From a bacterium (GTDB lineage Bacteria > Verrucomicrobiota > Verrucomicrobiia > Limisphaerales > J093), in NCBI GenBank assembly GCA_021780105.1, contig JAJXZJ010000020.1:1-44352 (forward strand): a DNA stretch of 44,352 nucleotides, written 5' to 3'. The position numbers were made by a program, and so were the translations under genes. Under the pieces are notes generated by a model that ran no database searches, was not told the origin of the DNA, and saw only the letters and a program-made list of their open reading frames with translations. Positions 29,088 through 37,091 of this stretch are shown one piece after another; position 1 is the first letter of the stretch; each line of letters starts with the position of its first letter.

Positions 29088-29107
29088 GTTGACTGCTGGC
29101 GGTCAAC
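29088..29107. promoter_or_regulatory. Inverted repeat in the rmlB operon promoter region
   Basis: GTTGAC-8 bases-GTCAAC is a perfect 6-bp inverted repeat centred about 46 bp upstream of the rmlB ATG. The minus-strand half also contains TTGACC, a fair -35 hexamer, but no convincing -10 follows at 16-18 bp. It could be an operator controlling the eight-gene operon. The symmetry is seen; the role is inferred. Confidence 0.35.
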
Positions 29108-29185
29108 TCCTTTTGCCCGCCAAACCATGCTGGTCGGGCGCGGAGCGTGCCACGCCTCCCGGCGCCGCGACACCGGCGGCGAACC

Positions 29186-31165
29186 TCAGCGTTTCGCCTG
29201 CGCGTCCGGCCGATCCGGCACGGCGCCGGCGGCGAAGCATTGTTCAAAGAACTCCGCCAGCGGTCCGGGATAAACCGCGCGTTTGAGCTTCGACCACGTC
29301 CGCTGGTCGCCGGTGCTGTAGTAAAGGAACGTCCGCCCGTGAAACTCGGTCAGGTCCGGGTCGGAAGCGTTGATCCCGTCGTTCGGACCGGGCGTGAGCA
29401 CCGGGTTCGCGGCACTCAGTTCCCACGATTTCAGGTCGCGCGAACGGGCAAGGTAGGTTTCGAAAAACCAGCGCGGTCGGCGTTGTTCGAGGTAGAGCAG
29501 GTAGAACCAGCCGTTCGCGTAGCGGAGACACGGACACGCGGCGTAACGATCAGCCCCGAACACCACGTCCGGCACCTTGGTCCAGTGCTCCAGGTCCGGC
29601 GAGGTCGCAAACTTGATCGTGAACGGCACGTAGCGGCCGTCGTCCGACTCGTAGGCCATCACATAGCCTTCCGGTCCGGCGCAAACCGAGCTGTTGAACA
29701 GGTGCTCCTTCTCCTGCGTGATCACGACGTGCGACTGCCAGTGTTCGAGGTCCGGCGACGCGAACATCGTCACGTCGTTCCAGCCGTCGGCCGCGTAACG
29801 CGACGCGAACGCATAGAGCTTGCCGTGGTCGGCGAGCACCGACGCCAGGCCGTAACCCTCCGCGAAGTGCGCCAGCGGCCGGCCGGTTTCCACGTCTTCG
29901 AGGCTCAGGTAATAATCCGTCTGGCTGCCGCCGGTCGCGGGCCGGCGGCATTTCATGAGCGCCAGCCGGTCCTGCCAGACGACCGGCGCGGCCTCGCAAA
30001 TGTCACCCAGGTCCGGCTGGTCCACGTGCAACGCGGGTTCACGCGGCACGGGCGGCACGGGCGGCAGGATGGATTGGAAAACCTCGGCCGGCCAGTGGCC
30101 GAGCCGCAGCATGCCTTTCGGCACGCTCTGTTGAAATTGAACGTAAGCCTCCACGTCGCCGCGCACCGAGTAGCCGACTTCCCCCTTGCCCGCGCCGAAA
30201 ACCTGGTAGCCCATCAACGTGCAGTCTTCCAAATCCACGTGCAACAGTTGGCCGTCCATCGTGCTGTAAATGACGCCCGTGCCCGGCTTGCCGGCCGGCT
30301 GGGAAAAATTGAAGGTGACTAGCCGGCAGTCCTTCAACCGGACCCGCGTGCAACCGCTGTAACCGGGATTGCCTGCCTGGAGCGCGTTGTCCGGTCCCGC
30401 GAGCGTGCAGTCCTCGAAGACCACGTCCGGCTGCTCGGGCATGGCCGGATGTTCGGCCCGCACATACGCGCCCGCCGCGTCGCCCCACCAGTCGAGGCAC
30501 CAGAGCTTGGAGCGACGGAACACGCTCGGCTCGCCGGGACGCGAGAGCACGTTCGCCACGCCGCCGCCGAACGCGCGCCCGCTGCTGAAACAATCCTCGA
30601 CGATCACCGTGAATGGCTCGGCTTTGTCCACGAGATCGAAGAAAAAACCGCCGTCGCCGCCGGCGCAATAAAGATGCCGGAGCACCCAGCGATCCCAACC
30701 GACGGCCGAAAACGTTTCCGCTTGATGTTCCTTGGACCAGCCGTGTTTGTAGGCACGGATCGGCCCCCACCAGTCGTAGCTCTTGAATCCCTTGTCCGGG
30801 TCGCCCGAGTCAATCACCACCCAGCCAGTCCGACCGGAGCCAAGACGGCCGTCAAAATCCCCGACAAGCTGGTTGTAGGCTCCCGCCGCGCCGCGATGCG
30901 CCGGGAAGAGGTTCGCCTCCATGTAGGTGTCCGGTCGGATGACGATGCGGTGCCCGCCGCGGTCGTCCGGCACGGCGTTGAGCGCGGCCTGGATGGTGCG
31001 AAAGGCTTTCGCCCACGACGAGCCGTCCGAGTTGTCGCCGAGCTTGGAGACGTAAAGCGTGCCACCGGTGAAGTTGGTCCCGGCCGGATTGACGTTCTCG
31101 GCGGCGGTCAACGGTCCCGCACCGGCCAATGCCAGCCAAACGATCGCGATCCATTGCATTTTCAT
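29186..31165 (-). CDS. Secreted beta-helix plus beta-propeller carbohydrate-active protein of unknown specificity
   Basis: A 659-residue exported protein. A signal peptide (MKMQWIAIVWLALAGAGPLT) is followed by a parallel beta-helix (about 35-350): LYVSKLGDNSDGSSWAKAFR and RTIQAALNAVP are a classic opening, and repeated VVFEDCTLAG-, VRLKDCRLVT- and VDLEDCTLMG-type rungs follow. Residues about 370-645 look like a five-bladed propeller of the GH43/GH32-like type (VMAYESDDGRYVPFTIKFAT, CLRYANGWFYLLYLEQRRPR, GPNDGINASDPDLTEF). I cannot name catalytic residues with confidence. The combination suggests polysaccharide cleavage or binding. ATG 31165 is preferred over GTG 31174. It lies downstream of GH29 and GH78 genes on the same strand. 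Confidence 0.75.
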   Translation of the reverse strand: MKMQWIAIVWLALAGAGPLTAAENVNPAGTNFTGGTLYVSKLGDNSDGSSWAKAFRTIQAALNAVPDDRGGHRIVIRPDTYMEANLFPAHRGAAGAYNQLVGDFDGRLGSGRTGWVVIDSGDPDKGFKSYDWWGPIRAYKHGWSKEHQAETFSAVGWDRWVLRHLYCAGGDGGFFFDLVDKAEPFTVIVEDCFSSGRAFGGGVANVLSRPGEPSVFRRSKLWCLDWWGDAAGAYVRAEHPAMPEQPDVVFEDCTLAGPDNALQAGNPGYSGCTRVRLKDCRLVTFNFSQPAGKPGTGVIYSTMDGQLLHVDLEDCTLMGYQVFGAGKGEVGYSVRGDVEAYVQFQQSVPKGMLRLGHWPAEVFQSILPPVPPVPREPALHVDQPDLGDICEAAPVVWQDRLALMKCRRPATGGSQTDYYLSLEDVETGRPLAHFAEGYGLASVLADHGKLYAFASRYAADGWNDVTMFASPDLEHWQSHVVITQEKEHLFNSSVCAGPEGYVMAYESDDGRYVPFTIKFATSPDLEHWTKVPDVVFGADRYAACPCLRYANGWFYLLYLEQRRPRWFFETYLARSRDLKSWELSAANPVLTPGPNDGINASDPDLTEFHGRTFLYYSTGDQRTWSKLKRAVYPGPLAEFFEQCFAAGAVPDRPDAQAKR

Positions 31166-31199
31166 AAAGCTCACAATTTCGATTTGCGGCCGGGCCGGT

Positions 31200-31373
31200 T
31201 CACGGGCGCACTTCGGCGGTGGCGGACTGGCCGGGCATCAACTTCACCTTGACGAAGCTGGCGCGGACGCCGTGGGGCGGTGGGGTCGTGACCACGAGCC
31301 GGCCCGGCCAAATGGGGACTGGCGGTGTAAAGCCCAGAGGATTTCCGGCCGGGCGGTTCGCGTGCTGTGTCAT
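31200..31373 (-). pseudogene. Short reading frame, probable C-terminal remnant of an exported enzyme
   Basis: Between the beta-helix gene and the GH29 gene, a 57-codon minus-strand frame starts at ATG 31373, right after an in-frame TAG. It reads MTQHANRPAGNPLGFTPPVP and then PGRLVVTTPPPHGVRASFVK and KLMPGQSATAEVRP before the stop at 31202-31200. The second half has the look of a beta strand-rich C-terminal domain of a secreted protein, but I cannot name the family. It is either the leftover of a deleted gene or a very small protein. The remaining bases up to 31512 show nothing recognisable. Confidence 0.35.
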
Positions 31374-31512
31374 GTCGGCAGAAGTCTATGGTTCAGGTTC
31401 CCGCGTGGCAACGATTGGCATTCTCATGATTTCGCGTCGTCCAACGGAGACACTTGGAGTTTGTCGGCACCGTGCGCCGGCGGCCGCCAGGCGAGTTATG
31501 AAACGACGCGGC

Positions 31513-33204
31513 TTAGAGGTTGTCGCCGGTGATTTTCAGGCCAAAGACAAACTTGCATGGCTTGTGCTCCGGCAATGCCACTTCCAAGCCGGCGGCGGTC
31601 TGCCGCCAATCCAGCCTGTCCGCGTCGCCCAGCAGTTTCACGTCCGTGACCTTGCCCACGCCGGTGGCCAGCGAGCGGAGGACGGCCTTGCCATCGGTTG
31701 GCCACGCCATCAGCCAGGCATAGACCGCGCCCTTCTTCGCGGTGAAACGGATGTCGTGGCCGCTGTAGGGCGTTGCCGCCTGTTCCCGCCCCAGGTTGCC
31801 GCCTTTCATCACCACCTTGCCTTCACCCCACACCCGCCACGCGCTCGAACCGTGAATGCCCTCGCTGTTCACGTCCATCCAGTCGCCCATGTCCTTCAAG
31901 ACCTGGAACCCGCCCGGGTCGAGTTCGCCGGAGGGCCGGAGCGGGATGTTGATGGCGTAGTTGCCGTCGCGCGAAACCGCCTCCAGCATCTGGTGAATCA
32001 CCATGCCGCTGTCGTAAAAGGTGCCGGCTTTGTAGAACCATTCGCCGAGGCCGTTTTCCGTCTGCCACGGCGGGTCGCGCTTGATGTCCGACGGCACGCT
32101 GGATTCGACGTTCACCGCGACAGCGCGCGGATCCTCGTTGCCCTTGGTGAAGGCCATCGCCTCCAGCCTGCCGCCGTGTTCGGCCATGCTCTTGTTATAC
32201 AAGTCGGCGATGACGCGTGGCGTGGCGTCGGCGCGCAGACCCCGGCCCGTGAACCGTCCACAGAACGGATAACTGCCGCCGCCGTCGAAGTAGATGAAAT
32301 CAGGGTCAAACTGGTCAATCGCGTCCACCACCCGGTGCGTCCACTTGGTCGCATACCAGACCGCAAAGTCGCGATGCACCTTGAGGTCGCCGTCGGGGAT
32401 GCCGTGCGACAGCGGGTCGCGGAAGCGGAACGCGGTTCGTTCATCCTCCGTCTTTGCGTCGGCGGGATAGACCACGTCTTCCTTGAGGTCAATGCCGTAA
32501 AGGTCCTTCAGGTCCAGGCCCAGCTTCTGCCACCAGGTATCCTTGCCATCGTAATTCTGCGCGGCATCGTAGGGCACGCCTTTGAGCGGGCCGCTCAGAT
32601 CGTGGAGAAACGCGGGTTGATACCACCACAACGAGTAATCGCCATGGAACGCAATGCCGAAGCGCATTCCCTGCTTGCGCGCGGCGGCGCACCAGCCGCC
32701 GAGGATGTCGCGGTGCGGGCCGATGTTCACCGCGTTCCACGGCTGGTATTTGGAATTCCACAGGTCGAAGTTGTCGTGGTGCATCCCCTGGCCGATCACG
32801 TAGCGCGCGCCGGCCCGGTGGTAGAGCGCCATCAGCTTGTCCGGATCCCATTTCTCCGCCTTCCACAACGGCAAAATGTCCTTGTAGCCGGACACGCTGG
32901 GGTGGCCGAAACGCTTGAGGTGGTCCTCGTAAACCCGCACGTAAGGCCCCCAGGCTCCCTGCGGCATATAAATCCACTTCGCATACCAGTCGCCGTCTTC
33001 GCCGACCGACTGCGGCCCCCAGTGCAACCACATGCCGATCTTCGCCTCGCGCCACCAACCCGGCGTCTGGAAATGGTCGCCGAGAGATTTCCAGGTCGGC
33101 GCGCACGGGCCGGGCGTAATCGGCACGTCAATCGTCTGCATGTCGGCCGCGCCCGCCACGGCGACGGTCAAAACCGCAATTCCCGCCAGCAAGCTCCCTT
33201 TCAT
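31513..33204 (-). CDS. Secreted alpha-L-fucosidase (GH29)
   Basis: A 563-residue exported glycosidase. A signal peptide (MKGSLLAGIAVLTVAVAGAA) is followed by the GH29 barrel: WWREAKIGMWLHWGPQSVGE, HRAGARYVIGQGMHHDNFDL, FGIAFHGDYSLWWYQP and DPDFIYFDGGGSYPF. The expected nucleophile is Asp307 in YFDG. A C-terminal beta-sandwich ends in CKFVFGLKI. It is only distantly like the GH29 domain at 294-3110, so the two probably differ in linkage or substrate. ATG 33204 overlaps the GH78 stop as ATGA and has an AGGAAA about 11 bases upstream. It is coupled to the rhamnosidase gene, which suggests joint attack on one polysaccharide. Confidence 0.88.
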   Translation of the reverse strand: MKGSLLAGIAVLTVAVAGAADMQTIDVPITPGPCAPTWKSLGDHFQTPGWWREAKIGMWLHWGPQSVGEDGDWYAKWIYMPQGAWGPYVRVYEDHLKRFGHPSVSGYKDILPLWKAEKWDPDKLMALYHRAGARYVIGQGMHHDNFDLWNSKYQPWNAVNIGPHRDILGGWCAAARKQGMRFGIAFHGDYSLWWYQPAFLHDLSGPLKGVPYDAAQNYDGKDTWWQKLGLDLKDLYGIDLKEDVVYPADAKTEDERTAFRFRDPLSHGIPDGDLKVHRDFAVWYATKWTHRVVDAIDQFDPDFIYFDGGGSYPFCGRFTGRGLRADATPRVIADLYNKSMAEHGGRLEAMAFTKGNEDPRAVAVNVESSVPSDIKRDPPWQTENGLGEWFYKAGTFYDSGMVIHQMLEAVSRDGNYAINIPLRPSGELDPGGFQVLKDMGDWMDVNSEGIHGSSAWRVWGEGKVVMKGGNLGREQAATPYSGHDIRFTAKKGAVYAWLMAWPTDGKAVLRSLATGVGKVTDVKLLGDADRLDWRQTAAGLEVALPEHKPCKFVFGLKITGDNL

Positions 33205-36032
33205 GTTCCGGTTTCCTTTCCGAGGAGGTTGATCTCGCGATAGACATTGAAGCCGAGCGGACCGTTCTGAAACTCGAAACGCACGGCCACGACCTGGTCG
33301 GCCTTCACCGGCAAACGCAGCTCGCACGGGCCGGAATCGCACAGATTGGCGCCGGCAGTCAGCTTCACGAAGTTATCCGGCGCGTCGGCGTAGGCGACCA
33401 GCACGGCGTAATCCTGGCTGGCGCGCGCGTCGGCGTGTCCGGCGAAAGTGCGAATCTCGGCCAGGTCGCAGGGTTGCTTGAGGTGGACCACGAGCCAGTC
33501 GCCACTGCCATAACCGCGGAAGGTCTTCCCGTCGTCCACGGTGTCGGTGCCACCAGAACCGTTGCGGGTCGTGCCGTTGAAAAGTGCGTCGGCATTGGCA
33601 CCGCCGCCGGAATGGCTGGCGTGATCCTCGGCCCGCGCCAGAAACCGGCGCAGCAGGTCGTTCTTCACCACGTCGGATTCGAGGTCGTCCGCGGTGACCG
33701 TCGGTGCCGGTTTGACCCGTTGGTAAGCGGAGTTGAAGTGATGCCGGCCGGCTTTCACGCGCGCCGTCTTTTCCGGCAGGATCACCTCGGCTTCGGTGCC
33801 GGCGGGCACGGTCACGTCGAGCGACAGTTTGTTGTCCGCCCAGCTCCAGGACACGGCCACGTCGCCGCGGGGCGTGGGGACGACGCCCTTGGCCCACGTC
33901 AGGTCGCACACGTGCGGCCGGACGGCAAACGTCTTGAAGCCGGGTGCCGTCGGCGTGACGCCGAGAACGCGCGCCGACATCTGCACGAGCGGTGTCGAGC
34001 ACCAGCCGTGGCTGAGGTCGCCGCCATTCCACATTTCGTGGAACGACTGCGTCTCCGGCACGATGTGCCAGCGGCGCATCTGCGCCGTGCCGTATTGGTC
34101 AAACAGTCCGGCGTGGTCAATCGCCCCAAACACCCAGTGCATGAACCACGGCTGCGTGTTCAGCGGTTTCTCCGCGAGCACCTTCTCCACAATGCCCGCC
34201 TGCCGCGCCTTCGGCGCGAGGTCGTAGAGCACGGCGAGCAGGTTGACGTGCGGGCTGAACGTCTCGATGTCCTTGTCGGCGGGCAGCCATTGGTAGGGTT
34301 TCACCGAAGTCTGGAACGGCTTGCCGTCGCGGTAGAGTTCTTTGTCCGCCACCCACAATTCGCGGTTGAAGGCTTTGGCGATTTCGCCGCGAAGCTGTTT
34401 GTATTTCTCCACCCGCGCCGAGTCACCCATGAGCGCCGCCACGCGCGACGCCATCTCCAGCCCATGATAGTAAAACGCCGTGAGGTAGCCTTGCCCGATC
34501 ACCGCCGGCGGATGATGGCATTCGAAGCCGCCGATGCTCACCCAGTCCATGAACATGTAGTTCGGCGCTTCCGAGATGAGGCCGTTCTTCCCGCGCCACG
34601 ACGCGTAGGTGTCGAGCAGTTCGTGGACGTAGGGCGCCATCTCCGCGACCAACGATTTGTCGCCGGTGTAATCGTAGTCGTCCATCAACATCTGCAGCCA
34701 GCCGATGGAATAGCTCGTGTGGAAGTTGTGATACTTCTCGTCCTTGAGCAGCCACGCGAACTTGCGGATGTCCTGCCGCGCCAGCCACGGCTGCGCGAAC
34801 GCGTAGTCGTTGACCATGGACTCGATGACGTAATCGCCGGGATCGCTGATCGGCTCCTGGTGGTTCGGCGAATCCAAGTGGTGCGTCTGCAAACAAATCT
34901 GCACCGCCCAGCGCGACACGTCCCAGATGCGGTTCAAATGCTCATCGCTGCACTCAAATGCGCCGCGATACTCCACCGGTTGCGACGTGAAATTCGCGCC
35001 CACATCCTCGATTTCGACGGGCGAGGTGACGTTCTTCAACTCGACCGTGAACGCCGGCGCGATTTCCGTCATGAACGGGAACTCGAAGCATTGTTCGCCG
35101 TCGCCGAGCATGAAGGTCGCGGATTCGTGCGCCTTGATCGTCAGTCGCGCGCCTTGGCCGCCGCGCACCTTCAACGTCGGATACGCGCTCAGCACGCGGT
35201 CGAACACCACGCGGAAACTGCCGTCCTGGTTGATGACCCGGTTGTCCGGCAAGCCTTCGACGCGCCGCACCGGATACCGCGCCTCCATGAGCGGCGGAAT
35301 CTCGCTCGCCACCAGCGGCGCCCAGACATCGTTCACCTCGCGGCAGGCGGGCCAGGTCGCGTCGTCAAAGCCGGGCATGCGCCAACCAGTGGGTTCTTTA
35401 CTGGCGTCGTAGGTGCTCGCGTCCGCAAACTGCGCCGCCGGCTGCGCGCGCCAGGTCGTGTCGGACTTCACGACGGTCCTTTGCTCGTTCGGCATGGAAA
35501 ACTCCGCCTCGAACAAGAATCCCGGCTGCCCGCGTGACACGACAAAACCGATCGGCCATTGCCAGAAAACCTCCGCGGCGATGACGTTGGTGCCTTTCTG
35601 GAAGAACGGTGTCAGGTCGCGAAAATCGTAGAACCACCGGTGCGTGTCGCCGCCGGCGTAGTCGCGACCGATGTCCACCGGCCCGCGCGACACCAACCGG
35701 CCGTTGACGTAAAGCCTGTATTTCTTGTCCGCTGTCAGCCAGGCTTTGACCCGCGCGGGTGCATCAGTCAGGGTGATTTCCTTGCGGAACATCGCCACCG
35801 GCGGTGACGCCTCGCCGCCGAGCCAGATCCACCGCGCCTGCCAGGGCGTGGTTTTGCGGCAATCGTCCGTGAACCGGTAGCCCGGCGCCTGCACGCCCTG
35901 GGCATCCACGACGACCTTCATGCCCGGATACGCGATGGGACCGCGCGGATCGGTTGCCGCCGCGGCGGCCAAAGAGACGGCTGCCAGCACGCCCCATTCC
36001 CACGCCAGAATAGTCATTGTTGTCATCGGCAT
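33201..36032 (-). CDS. Secreted alpha-L-rhamnosidase-like enzyme (GH78)
   Basis: A 943-residue exported enzyme that should hydrolyse terminal alpha-L-rhamnose. After the signal peptide come N-terminal beta domains (WQARWIWLGGEASPPVAMFR, KAWLTADKKYRLYVNGRLVS, TDDATW-like segments). The (alpha/alpha)6 barrel follows from about residue 360 (FECSDEHLNRIWDVSRWAVQ). The conserved catalytic loop is at about 387-405 (DSPNHQEPISDPGDYVIES), with Glu393 and Asp400 as candidate catalytic residues. Later parts include SFHEMWNGGDLSHGWCSTPL and a C-terminal domain of about 150 residues resembling a carbohydrate-binding module (YGSGDWLVVHLKQPCDLAEI). The start is taken as ATG 36032, with GAGAAA upstream; a TTG at 36053 and an ATG at 36026 are alternatives. 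Confidence 0.86.
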   Translation of the reverse strand: MPMTTMTILAWEWGVLAAVSLAAAAATDPRGPIAYPGMKVVVDAQGVQAPGYRFTDDCRKTTPWQARWIWLGGEASPPVAMFRKEITLTDAPARVKAWLTADKKYRLYVNGRLVSRGPVDIGRDYAGGDTHRWFYDFRDLTPFFQKGTNVIAAEVFWQWPIGFVVSRGQPGFLFEAEFSMPNEQRTVVKSDTTWRAQPAAQFADASTYDASKEPTGWRMPGFDDATWPACREVNDVWAPLVASEIPPLMEARYPVRRVEGLPDNRVINQDGSFRVVFDRVLSAYPTLKVRGGQGARLTIKAHESATFMLGDGEQCFEFPFMTEIAPAFTVELKNVTSPVEIEDVGANFTSQPVEYRGAFECSDEHLNRIWDVSRWAVQICLQTHHLDSPNHQEPISDPGDYVIESMVNDYAFAQPWLARQDIRKFAWLLKDEKYHNFHTSYSIGWLQMLMDDYDYTGDKSLVAEMAPYVHELLDTYASWRGKNGLISEAPNYMFMDWVSIGGFECHHPPAVIGQGYLTAFYYHGLEMASRVAALMGDSARVEKYKQLRGEIAKAFNRELWVADKELYRDGKPFQTSVKPYQWLPADKDIETFSPHVNLLAVLYDLAPKARQAGIVEKVLAEKPLNTQPWFMHWVFGAIDHAGLFDQYGTAQMRRWHIVPETQSFHEMWNGGDLSHGWCSTPLVQMSARVLGVTPTAPGFKTFAVRPHVCDLTWAKGVVPTPRGDVAVSWSWADNKLSLDVTVPAGTEAEVILPEKTARVKAGRHHFNSAYQRVKPAPTVTADDLESDVVKNDLLRRFLARAEDHASHSGGGANADALFNGTTRNGSGGTDTVDDGKTFRGYGSGDWLVVHLKQPCDLAEIRTFAGHADARASQDYAVLVAYADAPDNFVKLTAGANLCDSGPCELRLPVKADQVVAVRFEFQNGPLGFNVYREINLLGKETGT

Positions 36033-36053
36033 GATGTTTCTCGGTTGATTCAA

Positions 36054-36626
36054 GGACGTTTGGACACCATCAAAGTGCGAACCTTGCAGCCGCGCCGGTC
36101 ATCAACACACGCCGCCTTGGCGGACCATTCGTCGCGGGCGCGGCAATGCGACTGGCCGGCCCGGGTTTCCGCTGCGCAAGTTGGCCGAGGTGACACGGGC
36201 CGGATGTTGCGCCACCAGACCTTTGCTGTAAACCACCGACCGAAGCGCTCCGCCGCCCAAAACCACTGCCGGGCCGGCTTGAACGGAAGATGTCCCGAAG
36301 CCTTGGAAAACCGGGAACGTGCTGCAAGGAGTGGCGCCACGCGGCCTTCCCAAGACTGCGACGGCCGTTGGAGAATCAGGCAGCGGCGCTGAAAATCAGG
36401 GCAGCCACTGCCAATTCAGGAGCACCGAACACTGAATTCATGGCGCTGGCGACAGACGTCACGACAGCAACCGGTAGATTTGGGCGAAAGTGAGTTGCCG
36501 CGTGGGGCCAACGGCGAAGCGTCGTTCCGGTCGAATTCCACGGAAAAATCACCCGGGACCGTCGCAATTTGGCCGCTGACGACACTACCCAATGACGGTA
36601 AGAATCTCGCACAAGCGGGACAGCCT
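36054..36626. other. 570-bp region without a recognised gene; contains degenerate 20-nt repeats
   Basis: Should include the promoter of the GH78/GH29 operon. Several frames are open but overlap each other on both strands and match nothing I know. At 36373-36420 the words GAATCAGG, AAATCAGG and AATTCAGG recur exactly every 20 bases, with a weaker fourth copy (AATTCA) 22 bases later. This may be a decayed tandem repeat. No tRNA or other RNA gene was recognised. Confidence 0.4.
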
Positions 36627-36771
36627 ATGGAATTGACCGACCAAGAACACGTCGAACGCCGCCGCGATGGCGACCCGGATGACTTTCGCCTGCTGGTGCA
36701 TCGTTACCAAGGCCCGCTGTTCGCCTTCCTCGCGGGCCGGCTGCGGGATCGCACGCTGGCGGAGGAAGCCG
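36627..36771 (+). pseudogene. N-terminal fragment of an ECF-type sigma-70 factor
   Basis: ATG 36627 opens MELTDQEHVERRRDGDPDDF and RLLVHRYQGPLFAFLAGRLR, ending DRTLAEEAV. This is the first half of sigma region 2 of an ECF sigma factor (the F..LV.RYQ..L..F......D...AEE pattern). The rest of region 2, the DNA-binding -10 part and region 4 are absent. After about 36770 the frame reads through the antisense of a small membrane protein gene and stops at 36809. The gene was therefore cut by a rearrangement and cannot direct transcription. Confidence 0.65.
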
Positions 36772-36996
36772 TTACTTCCGTCGGTTGCGATACATGTTCC
36801 AAAACGTGAGCGCCACGAACAGCAGCGCTTGCAGCAGCAGGTTGCCGATGGTGCCCAAATGGAGGACCATGCCCCCGACCAGCCAGAGCGCAATGCTCAC
36901 CAGCGCCAGCAACCAGCCGGCATCGTATTCCTCCTCGCCCAAGCGGTAGTAGAATACCGCGCAGCAAATGGGAAACAGGAGAGAGACGTAACCCAT
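36772..36996 (-). CDS. Small membrane protein of unknown function
   Basis: A 74-residue protein with three hydrophobic stretches: YVSLLFPICCAVFYYRL, AGWLLALVSIALWLVGGMVL and GNLLLQALLFVALTFWNMYR. It has a basic C-terminus (RNRRK) and an acidic loop (GEEEYD). It looks like a complete two- or three-pass inner-membrane protein. I recognise no family or function. Its 3' end lies exactly at the break of the sigma-factor fragment, so it may have arrived with that rearrangement. It is the gene downstream of the GH36 gene, 95 bp away on the same strand. Confidence 0.6.
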   Translation of the reverse strand: MGYVSLLFPICCAVFYYRLGEEEYDAGWLLALVSIALWLVGGMVLHLGTIGNLLLQALLFVALTFWNMYRNRRK

Positions 36997-37091
36997 GATC
37001 AGCCCGCGGCAATCACGGTCCCTGCCGCGACGGGTAGAATCCAGTCGAACTCGGTGGCTTGTTCGTTTTCACACAAGCGGAGAGTGCCCCG

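Noticed and set aside
31219..33243. 674-codon plus-strand frame opposite the second GH29 gene
   Set aside because: Shadow of the real minus-strand gene; composition matches antisense reading.
33435..35537. 700-codon plus-strand frame opposite the GH78 gene
   Set aside because: Shadow; Arg/His/Val-rich with no domain, and the minus strand carries a full rhamnosidase.
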